The notes below the pieces were generated by a model that saw nothing but the letters and a program-made list of their open reading frames with translations, had not been told where the DNA came from and did not search any database. Source: Phytoseiulus persimilis (Eukaryota > Arthropoda > Arachnida > Mesostigmata > Phytoseiidae). From it: 64,000 bases of DNA. The first letter of the stretch is position 1. Every line of letters begins with the position of its first letter. The stretch spans positions 25,416,745-25,480,744 of the forward strand of contig CM075102.1 in the NCBI GenBank assembly GCA_037576195.1, written 5' to 3'. A program made the translations under genes and the position numbers. Of the stretch, positions 52,801 to 63,503 are shown piece by piece.

Positions 52801-53411
52801 GGGCCTGACTGACGTGGCGGTTCTCGTTTCAGAGCGTTTATGATCTCCGGAGTACCCGGCTCTATCTGATCATCCACGGAGAATTCAATGGAAGCAGCGG
52901 TAGCATCTTCTTCCGACAAGACCAAACTCGCATCGACCTATTCGTGTTCTTCTCCGTTTTCTTCTCATGTTTCTTCTTGTTTCTGTCGATGTGCGTCGTC
53001 CTCTGGAAGATCAAGCAAAGTCTCGATACTCGACGCCTGCGACGGCTTCAAGCAGCCGAAATGCAGCACATGGCGAATCGCCCGTTTTCGAAAATCTACT
53101 CCACAATGTATTCTATAGAAGAGGACCCAGACGATTGGGGCTTTGTCGAGCTCTCGCCGCTGACCAGCAAGTCTAAGCGGAAGAGCAAAAGCCAAGTTCA
53201 TCTTGCCAACACGCCCAGAGTGACCCGGGCTTTCGAACACCATTCTCCTGGGGGCACCTGCCGACCCGTGTCCGTGGAGCCGACCGCTGATGGGCAAGCC
53301 GCTGTTACGACAATGTTGATCTCACTACCCGGTGGATCTAGTGCGCCTCTTCACCTTTGCATCGGAAGTGCTCTCACGTCGATCCGAGGCACGATGAGCA
53401 CTCGGTGCTGA
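43648..53411 (+). CDS. MEGF8: MEGF8 orthologue (multiple EGF-like domains protein 8), complete
   Basis: Eleven coding exons: 43,648-43,840; 44,169-45,426; 45,517-48,466; 48,612-49,076; 49,154-49,406; 49,510-49,752; 49,859-49,977; 50,128-50,285; 50,362-51,639; 51,749-52,733; 52,833-53,411. Every junction is GT-AG and phase-consistent, giving 2,826 residues, close to the roughly 2,800 of vertebrate MEGF8. Domain order: signal peptide (1-27), CUB (about 30-145), two EGF, six Kelch repeats (about 225-555), PSI repeats (about 585-1,090), EGF and laminin-EGF (about 1,130-1,300), CUB (about 1,305-1,420), EGF, six Kelch (about 1,520-1,825), PSI and EGF repeats, one membrane helix (about 2,669-2,693) and a tail with MANRPF at 2,714-2,719. 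It is a type I plasma-membrane protein. In vertebrates MEGF8 recruits MGRN1 through this tail motif to limit Smoothened, and mutations affect left-right patterning. Attractin is the alternative relative, but it is half the length and has one CUB and one Kelch set. Confidence 0.95.
43841..44168 (+). other. MEGF8 intron 1
   Basis: At 328 bp this is the longest intron within the coding part. It runs from GTGAGT to GATTGCAG. Its removal restores the CUB fold, since the tryptophan-bearing strand before it is followed by the FITLNIT strand after it. Confidence 0.85.
44169..45426 (+). CDS. MEGF8: MEGF8 exon 2: CUB 1, two EGF, Kelch 1-5
   Basis: It completes CUB 1 (TECAFDHLYIYDG), then carries two EGF modules (CRCSSGFTG and CVCLPGFSG), then Kelch blades recognised by GHS/GHA ... 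FGG (YTFGG, VLFGG, IVFGG, LVYGG, VIFGG). It ends in the middle of the last GG at a GTGAGT donor, phase 2. Confidence 0.92.
45517..48466 (+). CDS. MEGF8: MEGF8 exon 3: Kelch 6, PSI repeats, EGF/laminin-EGF, CUB 2
   Basis: A 2,950-bp uninterrupted exon. It holds Kelch 6 (LLILGGYS), then at least six PSI-type modules with the CGWC signature, a calcium-binding-type EGF (VDECRLQ), an EGF with CICEIGWTG, two laminin-type EGFs and the second CUB (ENYVYVYEGLY), then the start of another EGF. Fusion of what are many exons in vertebrates into one suggests intron loss. Confidence 0.95.
48612..49076 (+). CDS. MEGF8: MEGF8 exon 4: EGF end and Kelch 7-8
   Basis: It begins in phase 0 inside an EGF (CRCSLNYGGDAC). 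It then has Kelch blades with FGHSLLV ... WLFGG and RRHHCATI ... YVYGG, and ends at a GTAAGT donor. Confidence 0.9.
49154..49406 (+). CDS. MEGF8: MEGF8 exon 5: Kelch 9-10
   Basis: Two blades, ending LLMIGGYS and YVFGGIL. Phase 1 donor G|GTATGA. Confidence 0.88.
49510..49752 (+). CDS. MEGF8: MEGF8 exon 6: Kelch 11
   Basis: A blade with RFFHSSALVGD ... IIGGRD. The exon begins after CTTTCAG and ends T|GTAAGT in phase 1. Confidence 0.88.
49859..49977 (+). CDS. MEGF8: MEGF8 exon 7: Kelch 12
   Basis: A short exon with SSASAVNLNGEVYIYGGST, the last blade of the second propeller. It starts after TTCTTCTAG and ends AAA|GTGAGT in phase 0. Confidence 0.88.
50128..50285 (+). CDS. MEGF8: MEGF8 exon 8: PSI-type module
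   Basis: Cysteine-rich, with LGCLTNPGCSFC, a PSI-like core. It starts after TTTCCAG and ends in phase 2 before GTGAGT. Confidence 0.87.
50362..51639 (+). CDS. MEGF8: MEGF8 exon 9: PSI repeats, EGF, laminin-EGF
   Basis: It contains several PSI-type modules (CQWC, CMWT, CWWA, CGWC), a calcium-binding-type EGF (DECHNGHHDC ... CVCQEGY), another EGF and a laminin-type EGF (CQCNGHSNC). It ends AA|GTAAGT in phase 2. Confidence 0.92.
51749..52733 (+). CDS. MEGF8: MEGF8 exon 10: laminin-EGF and membrane-proximal region
   Basis: Laminin-type EGF modules (CLNCTNNTTGKTC, CECHGHGDTC) are followed by a cysteine-poor membrane-proximal domain. That domain includes a low-complexity Ser/Thr/Arg segment (about 52,440-52,560). 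It ends CAG|GTGAGT in phase 0. Confidence 0.92.
52833..53411 (+). CDS. MEGF8: MEGF8 exon 11: transmembrane helix and cytoplasmic tail
   Basis: It encodes the final extracellular strand, a Phe-rich membrane helix and a basic/acidic tail of about 130 residues. MANRPF is at 53,070-53,087, and a conserved-looking GGSSAPLHLC segment precedes the C terminus. The stop codon is TGA at 53,409-53,411. Confidence 0.93.
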   Translation, partial: SVYDLRSTRLYLIIHGEFNGSSGSIFFRQDQTRIDLFVFFSVFFSCFFLFLSMCVVLWKIKQSLDTRRLRRLQAAEMQHMANRPFSKIYSTMYSIEEDPDDWGFVELSPLTSKSKRKSKSQVHLANTPRVTRAFEHHSPGGTCRPVSVEPTADGQAAVTTMLISLPGGSSAPLHLCIGSALTSIRGTMSTRC

Positions 53412-53774
53412 GTTTTAACCGACGCTTGTACAGAAACAGACAGATGCACAAAGCCCCGCGGCGCATTCAATCCGACGCAAACATCCAAAAACACAGACAA
53501 GCAGTTTAGCTGATCAATGCATCGCCAAACAAACGTATTCGGGAATGCCTTGCCATATTGACAAGTTTCAAGGATCTCATTGAATTTTCGAAGAGTATTA
53601 ATTTTGTGTATCTCTGAGGGCGTTATGTTGCTAGTGAGGATATTCTGAGTAAGAGTCGTTCATTCACCCAGTTCATTTTTGAGTTTGTTGGATTTGAATG
53701 AAAATCGAAGCTGCTTGAAAATTGCCCAAGCGCACGCCTCAGGCAGAACCTCAAGCAGAAGCACATGACCGTTT

Positions 53775-53873
53775 TTAGCAGACGCTCTTCATGAGCTTCG
53801 AGGAGCTGGGGATGTCATCAGCGTCGCCGACGAACGATTCGGCTTCGTGTGAGGTCATCCTCTTGTACATAAG
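53775..53873 (-). CDS. possible terminal exon of an unidentified minus-strand gene
   Basis: On the minus strand a good acceptor (TTTATTCTCACGTATTCACAG) is followed by 32 codons and TAA. They encode an acidic, Ser-rich tail (MTSHEAESFVGDADDIPSSS). The upstream genomic frame reads FILTYSQLMY, which could instead be a membrane segment without the intron. I found no convincing partner exon and do not recognise the protein. It may be chance. Confidence 0.15.
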   Translation of the reverse strand, partial: LMYKRMTSHEAESFVGDADDIPSSSKLMKSVC

Positions 53874-53888
53874 CTGTGAATACGTGAG

Positions 53889-53894
53889 AATAAA
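53889..53894 (+). terminator. candidate MEGF8 polyadenylation signal AATAAA
   Basis: This is the first AATAAA after the stop codon and would give a 3' UTR of about 500 nt. I saw no T/GT-rich downstream element that would clinch it. Confidence 0.35.
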
Positions 53895-54809
53895 AGCGGA
53901 ATATTTTGCAAAACGATGCGGATCGCTCTTCTCCGACCCTCCTCGGCATGCTAGGAACCCAGTACGCCAATATGAATGAAACAAGCGACCATGAGTCTGG
54001 CTGCATCAGGCGAGATCGTGTCGAGTGCGGTCCAGCGATACGACCCCAGGAAACCCCAGGAGTCCTCAATTAGCCTGAGCTTGTCGTGACCCATGGTCCG
54101 ATTTCGAAAATAGCACTGCGTATTTCTCCCGCGGCTCAATCGAAGAGGCCACAAACGGGTTGAAATGGTCGGCCGTGTCGTTTGTCGTGACGACGACTGG
54201 AAAGTCTGCAAATCAAGGAAAGATTTCGTCGATTCGGCGGCCCGGGCCGAAAATGCCTGAATTCCCACGGAATGACCTATCCGGTTGTAATTTCGACGCT
54301 CACTGCCTGCGCCAGAATAGTATTGTTCGAGAAAGCCCTTCAGTCAGAGCTCGCCTCGATGGAGCTGATCAGGACAGAGGTGCAGAATAGGGTAGACTGC
54401 ACTGCCCAAGTCGCATGTCCTCCCAAAAGAACGGTCCAGAGGGATGAATCGCGAATGTCGAGTTGTCGAAGACGTCTCGCGTAGTTTCAGGGGTAACATG
54501 TCGGGAAAGTATTCTGGAGAGCTCACAAGAGTCGACCAGGGTCGGAGCATGCGAGGGGAGTCATATTCGGACATCGTACTTTCCGGAATATAGTTGTCAG
54601 CTTGAAATCTTGAGTCTCAGCGGCTTTTCAGGCTTTGGAGGGGTGGGGTGGTGAGGGAGGCAGGAACAATGATCGTTGGCTGCTCTCAGCACCCAGGCAC
54701 TGGCTTCTTTGTTCGAGAAAAATGAAGAAAATAAGAGACCAGCGACGATTGACCGAGGGCAATCGTGGGTTGCGGGCGCTCGTGTTCCACCGCACTTTGA
54801 CCGGTCCAG

Positions 54810-54853
54810 GACAATTTGGCGCGGACAACTTGGCGCGGGCGACTTAGCGCGAA
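54810..54853. repeat. short tandem repeat of about 14-15 bp (GACAACTTGGCGCG type)
   Basis: Three consecutive units GACAATTTGGCGCG, GACAACTTGGCGCGG and GCGACTTAGCGCGAA. The regular ACTTGGCGCG core suggests transposon terminal or satellite sequence. Confidence 0.6.
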
Positions 54854-54934
54854 CGTTCAAGGTGCCAAGCAACGCCGGACCAGCGAATGGCAATTCAATA
54901 GTATCTGATGTCACTCTATCGATGTTCGTGGTGT

Positions 54935-55010
54935 AGGTGGCAGACTACTAAGGTCATCGCCTCGCAACCGCGACGGGTTTGGCACCCGGCGTTGCCTCAG
55001 AGCTTTGGTC
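54935..55010 (+). mobile_element. tRNA-like (SINE-like) head, degenerate
   Basis: The order is TGGCAGACTACTAAGG, CATCGCCTCGCAACCGCGA, then GGGTTTGGCACCCGG. This resembles a tRNA with an A-box-like start, an anticodon-arm-like stem and a B-box-like T arm (GGTTTGGCACC against the canonical GGTTCGANTCC). It does not fold into a proper tRNA, so a tRNA-derived SINE remnant is the better reading. Confidence 0.3.
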
Positions 55011-55119
55011 GGGAATCACTGGCAGCATCCTCATAGAATGAATTAGGTATACCACACGATTCACCAAATCACCTCAAGGAAGAACATCGCTCTCAGGTGC
55101 CGAAGTTCGCGACATAGCT

Positions 55120-55232
55120 GGGATTAGGCTTTGCACCGGTTATTTAACCGCGGTTGATAACCGACATAACCGCGAATGATTCCCGTTTGTTGCGGTTATA
55201 ACCGCATTCAACCGCAATTCTCAACCGGACTC
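55120..55232 (+). mobile_element. hAT-like element terminus with AACCG palindromes
   Basis: It begins TAGGCTTTGCACCGGTTA and carries two palindromes: a 25-bp near-perfect one centred on CCGCGG (55,138-55,162) and the exact 14-bp GCGGTTATAACCGC (55,192-55,205), plus further AACCG copies. Subterminal ACCGGTTA repeats are characteristic of many arthropod hAT transposon ends. No matching opposite end was found. Confidence 0.4.
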
Positions 55233-57850
55233 AAAATTGAGGCTGTATCTCGTCTGACAAGCATATGATTTTTCGGCGGAGAGTATTATCTGATGAGCAT
55301 ACTCATGAGAACTGAGATCTTGAATTCGGCGCTGAGAATTGAACAGAAACGAACTGGCAGACGTGAAATCATGAGATGATCGACTCCGCTCGGCATATGT
55401 GGCTCGCTCGCCGAACCAGTGACATCTCGAGTGATGGCATCCGTTGAACAAAGTTCGTACACGGTTCCGAAATGGGGTGTCGACCATCAATCATTCCTGG
55501 AGATCTCACACACCACCTGCAGCCTCTTGATATTCCCATCACTTCATGAGCACAAATACTTCATGAGAGAGCACTGTACGCGGTGGACTCAATGTTCCAC
55601 ACGGAAGGTCTACGCATCCGGTGAGATCAAGAAACCAAGAACACTGAAGTAGCTATTATGTGCGTCAAGAAAACAGGAAATTCTAACGCACTGGCAGAGC
55701 AACGATGATCCCAGAGCCGAAAGTAGGGGCTCGGAGTCAGAGAAAGCTGGAAGCTGCTCGAGGGTAGCATCGACAGTTTGGGACTGGTTCCCGATGAAGA
55801 ACAAGAGAATCAGGACGTCGAGAAATCTGGAAGCATCGCGGGAGGTTGGACAGAGTGATGACCACAACGAGCAATCGCAACCGTGCCCTCCACTTTGAAA
55901 CTAGCCATTCCGCACTTCTGTGATAGCAAAACTACGGTCAGCAAAGCCGACAGGATCTTCACGTGACTCCTTAATGGTCTCCAGGATTCGAGATCCGAGC
56001 TAGCTCCCCTTCTCCGAGAGAATTTGATAAAAGGAATCTCTAAAAGGAGGATAATCTTGTCTACTGCTGTGGGGGTACTAGAGGAGCCTAGCTATGACTT
56101 CAACTCTGAAAGGATGTGTGGCCCGGAAGAACTTTCGGATGAAGCGCTCCTCGATGTTATCGCGCAAATCACAGATGCACATGTGATTCCCGTCGCCCCG
56201 CCAGAGCCCGTTCCCGTTCCACAAATTTCGTCGAGTTGGGTGGGCCGATGCAAGTCCCGTCAAGCTTTATCTCTCCCGCTATTTAGATGGTTCACTTCCA
56301 GAAAAACATCTCATGGGATTCCATCCACGAGCCTCCCTGATCTTTAGCGACTGCAGGACCCGCGATCGACAGAATACTGAGCTTGAGACGAGAATTGAGA
56401 CTTCATAAAGCCGGAGGCGGTTATGGCCGGCTTCCAGACCGATGCCTGCTTTATCGGGAATCCCGCCGACCTCCGTTTAGGCCGAAAGAGACTTCAGCCC
56501 GATTGGATTCTTGTTGGGGGAGAACCGTGCGAGGATGAAACCAAGCATCCTTGATGACAGATTCTTCTTGCTACTGGTCTACGAAGTTTGAGGATGTCCC
56601 CGGTTGCGCTGATTTTTCCGGATTTGACTCTGATAACCGAGCAGGAAGTGATACTCACGTCAGAATGCTCACTTGAGTCGACTACGAGGGCTTTTCATCA
56701 AGAGGATTCATCATCTGAGGTGCTCCTAATCCTCAGGATCCTGGGGTTTCTGGGGAGACAAGACTCCCTACTCTCGTTGATCCCACACATGACTGAGTAT
56801 ATGTGCTTTATGGCCGTTATCCGTAGGCATCGTTTTACCACGCGGGATTCTCAGGTATGTCTTGGATGGGGGCACAGCGTGCTCGGAGTCCAGGAACCAG
56901 GGAATCGGAGGCATCCCATCGATAACGAGAGAGCCATTAAATTGCAGATTGTTGCGATTGCGGAGAGGGATTCCACCGAAATGTCAGTCAGGAACGCTGG
57001 ACGCATACACGTCTTTGAACACAGCAGTCGGGGCCGAAACATTCGTCATTCGTGCAGCCGTCGTCCTGCTATGTGAGTTTACTATTTCAAGCTGCTAGCT
57101 TGCGTGATTTTATTGAGCTTCTGTATCTAAGATCTGGTTGCCCTCTGTGCAGATTACATCGAAATCGGAGCGAGACCTCCCAACGACCCGGGAAACCAGG
57201 CCTCCAGGGCCATGATCCGATCGTTTGTGCTGCTATTCCTGATGCTGTGGCCATCCTGAAGCGGTGAGTTTCGGTTTTCAACGTACAGGGCCCAGATTCG
57301 GATGAACCACAGTACCACGGATCCGTCAGTTCCATCATGCAAAGCATCCTCAAGTGTGGTGGACCAGAGAGTTCGCAACCTGACGGGGATTCGGATTGAA
57401 AAGCGTGAACCTGACAGAGCTCGCATCCGAGTTGAGCACATCATCAGAGAAGACTGATATTTCCAGGCTATGGAAATGATTGAGACGTATTGCGATCTAA
57501 TCCTACCGAGATTAATAGTCATCGGATGACCGGACAACTCAGTCTCGACTCTCATTCTCATGAGTCTCCATTTTTGACGTAACACGGGACTCGCTAGCCT
57601 GATATGCTGACCCACAGGATCAAGCTCGGAGTACGGAAAGTGCTTGATGCGGGGTCATGAGGATCAATGTATATCACCAGCAGCAGCTAAACTTCCATCA
57701 CTTCGAACTCGAGGGATTCTCAGAGCATCTAGCCGCGCTCCCAGTGGGGGAGTCCCGTTATCGCTCGATGTTTCTTTCTGAAAGATTGGGGTTCGTCTCG
57801 TGTCTGCAGGCTACAGCAGTCGTAGATCGAAAAATCCAATAGGAGTTCGA
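55233..57850. other. decayed sequence, probably transposon interior
   Basis: No intact gene. It lies between the hAT-like terminus and a hAT C-terminal relic. A 162-codon plus frame (56,588-57,076) and a segment with YLDGSLPE (about 56,277-56,305) are possible transposase traces but are not diagnostic. Confidence 0.35.
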
Positions 57851-58210
57851 CTGCAAGCGTGGATGGACCAGCCCAACGCTCCAATCCGAGCTTACTTGGT
57901 ATCATCCGTCATTCTCTTCGGTCGGTCTCATCAAAGGTTCGAGAGCAGCCTAGAAAAAAACTATCCCCCGCGAGCTTAAGGTCGATTTCCCCATCAGTTG
58001 CTCAACTTTCGGGTGAATACATCCCGGCCTGGTCTGGAATACATCGCAATCTGTCGCGCATTTCCTCGTTATGTTGGCTCTGAAAGGGTTTTTTCTGCCT
58101 CTGCGCTTTACCGCCACAGTGTCGAGCCTCCAGGCTGAGATTCGTTCGCCGAGATAGCGACCGGTTTGAGCTCAGCTGCTCTATCCAGCCGGATCTATAT
58201 CATAAATAGT
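57850..58210 (+). pseudogene. hAT transposase dimerisation-domain relic
   Basis: In one frame, around 58,025-58,130, the translation reads as a hAT C-terminal dimerisation segment: an aromatic/aliphatic helix, then SERVFSASALYRHSV, the hallmark (S/A)ERxFSxxG block. An in-frame stop follows within about ten codons and another lies upstream, so the gene is dead. After it, IATGLSSAAL continues the helix. The element was probably interrupted by the LINE that starts shortly downstream. Confidence 0.55.
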
Positions 58211-58589
58211 TCTGAGTTCGGACCCCTCCCCCAAAGAACAGACAATTCCTCACCCTTCTGTACTTTCAGAGGGACTACAGGATGTCGGCATGGGAGACGA
58301 ATGTGGGAGACACCTCACTCGAGTTGGGGACCAGTGAGCAAAAGAAGGGGTAAACCCACATAGGCCCGAAAAGCCACGATAACCGGAGACAGGGCCGGAG
58401 TCACCGCCCTGAACCTGAGGACCGGAGAGAGACAGAATCTCACCCACAAACTTCGACTCCCCAGCGACAGGTGACCAAAGAGGAGGAAACAACCGAGCTT
58501 TCCAAAATCCTCCAAGACGGCCTCGAAATATCATCATCCTAGCGGTCCGCTCCCCACGAAGGCACCATCTTCGATGACAAAATAAAATT

Positions 58590-61330
58590 AATTTTCGCAG
58601 CCAAATTGGTGTCTTCAATATGCAAGGGGGGAGAAACGCAGCCAAATGGGAAATTCTCTACCGAGACCTACTCAAAATTGAAATTGGGAGGGCATCAGAC
58701 CACTCTGATATACTCCTCCTCTCAGAAACCCACCTCATGAACCTAGAGAATCCACCTCGGATCGAAGGGTTCACATTTTACGGGAACAATCGAAAAGAAC
58801 CCTCTGGCAGTAGATCATCCGGTGGAACTGTAATACTCATCCGATCTACCATGGACGAGATACGCTGGACCGAAGAAGGGGCTGATTTCATTGCAATCGG
58901 CGCTGAGACATACAGGGATCTTGTGACCACCCTCCAAACTGCAATGACAAAAAATACTGAACTCAACAATGTCGACACGAGAAAGAGAATACTCTCTCCC
59001 GAAATATCACGACTTTCGAGATACAGAAGGGAACAGAATCGTGCATGGAGGAGAGCCAGACATACTGGAATCGGCGTGGAAGGAGCTGAAGGGCAGTATC
59101 GAGGAGCACAAGACGCTGTCCCAGCCGAAATCGAGAACCATATCAGGGATCGTAAAATGTACGACCAAATAATGAGAACCCCCAGACAAGCAAAAACCGA
59201 GGCATTTTGGGAGTACATCAGGGAGAACGAGAGAAAAGTGCCAGATAGAAGACGAATAGTAAATGAGGCCGGCAACGATGTCCAACCGTTGGATATGACC
59301 GCCTACCTTACTAGAGTAGCAAACCACCTACTGGAGGCCGAAGACAATCCTGACCGTAAGGATCGACGCTTCCTCTCGAGGTCACGAGTCGATCTTGTCA
59401 CAACAGGTTCGGAGGTGAAAAACACCTTGGCGAGAATATCCGTGAATTCAGCCACTGGAACCGACAAGATACCGACGAACATCCTCAAAGCGTTGGACGA
59501 TATCGGCTACGAATATGTCTTCGATGAGATTCTGGAAGGCACTACCGGCTGCCGATGGAATGGAGGATAGGCAGGGTCTCCCTTCTTGGAAAACCAAACT
59601 CAACGAAAGGAATCGTTACCACACACAGACCCATCACTGTATCCGATGTCATGTATCCAGTATTCACCAAAATACTGGGGAAACACACAAAAAAAAATGG
59701 ACAGAGGAAACGAACCAGCTATCAGAGATGCAGGATGGGTTCAGGAAAGACCGCCGGGGCGAGGACGACATCTTTGTTCATACAACGGCGATCGAGATCG
59801 CAAGAGCCCAACAAACGGGTCTGATCTGCGTGTTCTTGGATGCTACGGAAGCTTTCGATCGCATCGATCGACGGAAGCTGTCGCAAACCCTTGAGGAAAG
59901 AGGAATGAAGCCGGCACTCATTGAGCTCATTAAACACCTTCATGGAGACACCTTTATCTTCATCCGATATGGTGATCATACCTCGAATGAAGTGCCCATA
60001 CGCACCGGACTTCGTCAGGGGTGTCCTCTATCTCCGATCCTCTTCAGCCTATTTATCGCGGATCTCGAGCGACAACTTCTCTCAAAAGAAATTGGCTTTA
60101 GATTCGCAAAAAGAAGCAATTTCTGGGACGTGGAAGAGAAATATACTTCACGATCCCTGGCCTGATGTTTGCCGACGACATGGTTCTGAGGGCAGACGAG
60201 TGGAAGGACATGGAAACGCTTTTTGAGGTAACATTAGAATTTGGAGACGCCCGGTCCATCAAATTCAATCCTCAAAACAGCGGCAGATCGGTTTTCTATC
60301 GACTACCAAAGACACATATCCAAAATCGGAACCTGAGTATACAAGGGATGCGAATACCGGAGGAAACATCATATAAGTATCTCGGAATCGAGTCATCAGC
60401 CGAAAAAGACTACCTGGCCCAACATTGGGGGAAGGTGACCGAAAAGACAAATAAGGCGATCCAAAGACTCAACGCGAGAACACTCCGGAGATTCAATCGT
60501 TTCGAAGTATCCGAAATTCTCTGGAAAGCCACCGCTCTGTCGCAACTCGCATACTGCAACGCGGCAATTACAATGCTCAACAGACTGAGAAACCTCATCG
60601 AAGTCAGGCAAATAGATGCGGGAAGATGGCCTCTCGGGATACCCCACTCCACCATATCGAAGGAGTTTATCGAGGGAGAACTGGGCTGGAGCTTTTTCGA
60701 CGCCCGGGAAACCACGAGCAAAACGATGTTCTTCGAAAGGATAAGATCTATGGACCTAACGAGATGGCCCAAGCTTGTCTTCACGGCGACCGAGATAACA
60801 AACACCACGGTCACAGCACACAAGAAATTAAGATTGCTATTCGACCTGGAGAAATTCGGGCTGACCAGAAACACATCGGGCACAGCAATGTGGAATCTAT
60901 TCCGCAAAGAACTCAAAATGAGGGTGCAGAATAAACTGGATGATACATGGAAACAGAACATGAAATCCAAATCCACACTGTGGAAATATCGACAATTCAA
61001 AGAGACAAAAGGTCTCCAACTGGATATGTACGATAGCTCGCGGGGCAGTCGGCTTCTGGCGGTAACAAGAGCAGGAATGCTCAACACCAGAACCCAACGA
61101 CATGGCCGCGATCCTTCTATCGACGTAAACTGCAACATATGCGGGAGACCTGAAACCGACACACACGTCGTCATGGAATGGGAGGAAGGAAGGTTCACCT
61201 CACAAGAATTCCCGTTCCGTATTGGACTTCACCCCGACTCAACACCGAAGGACATTAGAAGGACGAAGGAAATCTTACGATGTTGGGAGAACCGAGAGAA
61301 ATGATCGGTGAACGCAAAACACTTCACCCC
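58590..61330 (+). mobile_element. damaged non-LTR retrotransposon (LINE) 1: endonuclease and reverse transcriptase
   Basis: The frame opening near 58,600 begins like an APE-type endonuclease (FNMQGG, then LLLSETHL), but only about 100 residues of the usual 220-odd are present before linker sequence, so the nuclease is internally deleted. The reverse transcriptase then runs in three shifting frames. It shows RPITVSDVMYPVFTKILG, FLDATEAFDRIDR (catalytic Asp), LRQGCPLSPILF (about 60,007-60,045) and FADDMVL (about 60,168-60,188). The last ORF (60,165-61,304, 379 codons) continues through the thumb to a C-terminal CNICG ... H motif that lacks its final Cys. Frameshifts near 59,560, 59,690 and 60,120 inactivate it. 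An A-rich tail lies at about 61,364-61,390. Clade is Jockey/CR1/I-like by eye only. Confidence 0.85.
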
Positions 61331-61384
61331 TGAAACGGAAGGGACCATATGTGCATATGGAAGATCGAAATAAATTGAAATCAA

Positions 61385-62230
61385 ATCAATCAACCCTGGC
61401 GCACGCTGACGATCCAGCGGTCATAGCCACAGCGAAGACGATCGAAGGATGGAACAGATCCTCACAGACGCACTCAACATCACCACCGATTGGATGGAAG
61501 ATGGCCGGCTCGTTTTCGCACCTGAGGAAACTGAGGCAGTGATGCTCCTCAAAAAGGGGAACGAACGGAAACCGGACATACACATCCTGGGCCACCCCAT
61601 TGAATTCAAGAAGAGCGCGAGATACCTCGTGGCTAAAAAGAAAATCCGGAGAACTGACATACTTCACGGCACAATTTCTCAGTGGACACGGGAGCTATCA
61701 ATCGTTCCTGTTCTCCATCAAGAAGGCACTCACACCGATGTGCGCCCTATGCGACAGTGGCGAAGGAGACAATGTTCTCCACACGGCATTCGAATGCAAC
61801 GCCCTCAGTCAATCAAGATTTGGAATCGGCGCAAGTACTGCACTATAACCAGTCAAGTACGAGATGGAGACAGAAGAGAAGTGGGCTCATGTCAGCCGGA
61901 AGATCGAGGCCATTATGAAAGAGAAGGACAAATTCAGCGCCGAGAAGCTCAGACAGGGCACAAACGACCCCCAGATCAGCTGATGACGAAGAAGAAGAGG
62001 GAAAGACGAAAAGAAAGTTGAAGAAGCAGGACCGAAAAGAACTCGGGGAAGAAAACTGAGAGGAAAAAAAGGAACATCATCAGGTGAGGCTTCTCGGCTG
62101 ACTGGAAGTAATACCCAGCAGAAGCTACGTCCCAGCTCCCAGCAGTCTGGAAACGGAGACAGGTGTGTTGCTTAGAGGAATCACCTCATAACCGAGCAAC
62201 GGGCTTCAGCCCTATCTCGGCATCCGAAGG
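61385..62230 (+). mobile_element. fragment of a second LINE family (R1/LOA-like reverse transcriptase C terminus)
   Basis: It starts inside the catalytic motif: HADDPAVIATAKTIEG corresponds to the usual (F/Y)ADD followed by VxVTAKT. Next come TDWMEDGRLVFAPEETEAVML and EFKKSARYL. The region between the thumb and the C terminus is missing, and after a frame change the tail TAQFLSGHGSYQSFL and a CCHC-type motif (C-x2-C-x9-H-x4-C, about 61,743-61,799) appear. The sequence differs from LINE 1 upstream. 5' truncation is typical of LINE insertion. The end near 62,230 is approximate. Confidence 0.72.
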
Positions 62231-62424
62231 GGATTTTTCACGCCGACTCCAGGCTTTGTCTTCCTGGCGGACCTACTTCATATTGCGAGTTGCTTATGAA
62301 ACTGGATCGACCCCTGGATCTTAGTGAACTGAAAGCGGTTCCCCCAGACACCCCGTAGGAAGGCGAACCCGAGGTCAGACCGTCCGTCCCGCCTTCCACG
62401 ACCAAGGAAAAACGACCGGAGGCC
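62231..62424. other. spacer before the ORF1-like frame
   Basis: No ORF of note. It could be the 3' UTR of the LINE fragment or the 5' leader of the next element. Confidence 0.4.
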
Positions 62425-63485
62425 ATGGGGGACGAAGACGCCCTCCTGGATCCATCTCCAATAGCCCGATCCGTGCCAGAAGCGATTAGGGATAGGCAAC
62501 AGAGCCAAGAGGCGAGCGCGCCGGGCCGGCACCAGTGGAACCAGCTGACCCAATCAGAGATGAGGTCACCGGTAGTGCTGTTCGCAGGGGATCGAACGAT
62601 GGCCGCCGCAAAGAATCCCGAGGCCCCAGACAACCTTGAAAGTGTCTTCGACGGTCCAGAATACACAATCTTGAGGGAGTTCAAGGGGAGGAGCACGGAG
62701 AAGATGTGCTCCGAAATGAAAAATATTGTGGAGCGGTATGAAAAAGCCGAATTCCACATCCTATGCGTGTCTGGCCAACACGACATTGAAGAAGCGAAGG
62801 AGGACCGCAGGCTCCTCACCGTACATGAACGGAAAGTAGGATTCCTCGCGCGGCTGAAGACCACCACGGGACAAATCAAGTCCCTGTCGTGGATGACCAT
62901 GAACCAGGACCCGGTCTGTGACATTACGCCGAGTGTCAACGAGGCTGTCACCCACTCGAGGGCGGTCAAAACAGGAACAATCCGAGTCCTGGACACCCGA
63001 CAGATGGAACCGAACTGTATGTCCAAGCGACCCAAAAGAGGACCATCTCCGGTCTCTCATCAGACGAACTAGAGCTGAGGAGAGAAACCGGGTTGGCGGC
63101 CCGAGAGGCAAGAAAAACAGAACTGCTGCAGAGGTACGGAGTGAGCGTACAAACCCAAACCTCCGAAGCCATGTTCCAATACATGGCCGAGGAAGGAAGA
63201 CCGGTGGGCATAATCGTGAACCGAAACGAGGTATGCACCGAGGTGGGTAACCGAATGGATGTTGACCGACCTGTGCCATCCAATGGAGGCGAATCCGGAG
63301 ACCGGGAAAGGGGGACGGACAGAGCCTACAACCCCGCGGGAAGAAAACACCCTCGGTCCCGATCAAGAGTCCGAGACGAATACAATCGTGCGAGGAGTCG
63401 AAGCAGAGGAGCATCGCCTCAAAATAAGCGAGTCAGATTCGGAAGACTGCAAGAGGAGAGAGGACCGAGGAGAGGAACTCGATAG
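62425..63485 (+). pseudogene. ORF1-like protein of unknown family, frameshifted
   Basis: From the ATG at 62,425 a 215-codon frame (to 63,072) encodes a charged, helix-rich protein. A second frame overlaps it from about 63,010 and continues, without a stop, from LSSDELELRRETG to an Arg/Ser-rich basic tail ending at 63,485. The two halves read as one protein broken by a single frameshift near 63,010-63,060. Charged helices, a basic RSRS tail and a location beside LINE fragments suit an ORF1 (RNA-binding) protein of a retrotransposon, but there is no CCHC knuckle or RRM that I can see. A host gene reaching past the window edge is the alternative. Confidence 0.4.
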
Positions 63486-63503
63486 TTCTGTCGGTTCTCC
63501 ATG

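Larger units (their letters stand above)
53412..54800. other. MEGF8 3' flank; no clear gene
   Basis: The first part is presumably the MEGF8 3' UTR. Several medium frames on both strands (53,775-54,650) look partly protein-like, but none gives a recognised domain. See the separate entry for a minus-strand exon-like segment. Confidence 0.4.
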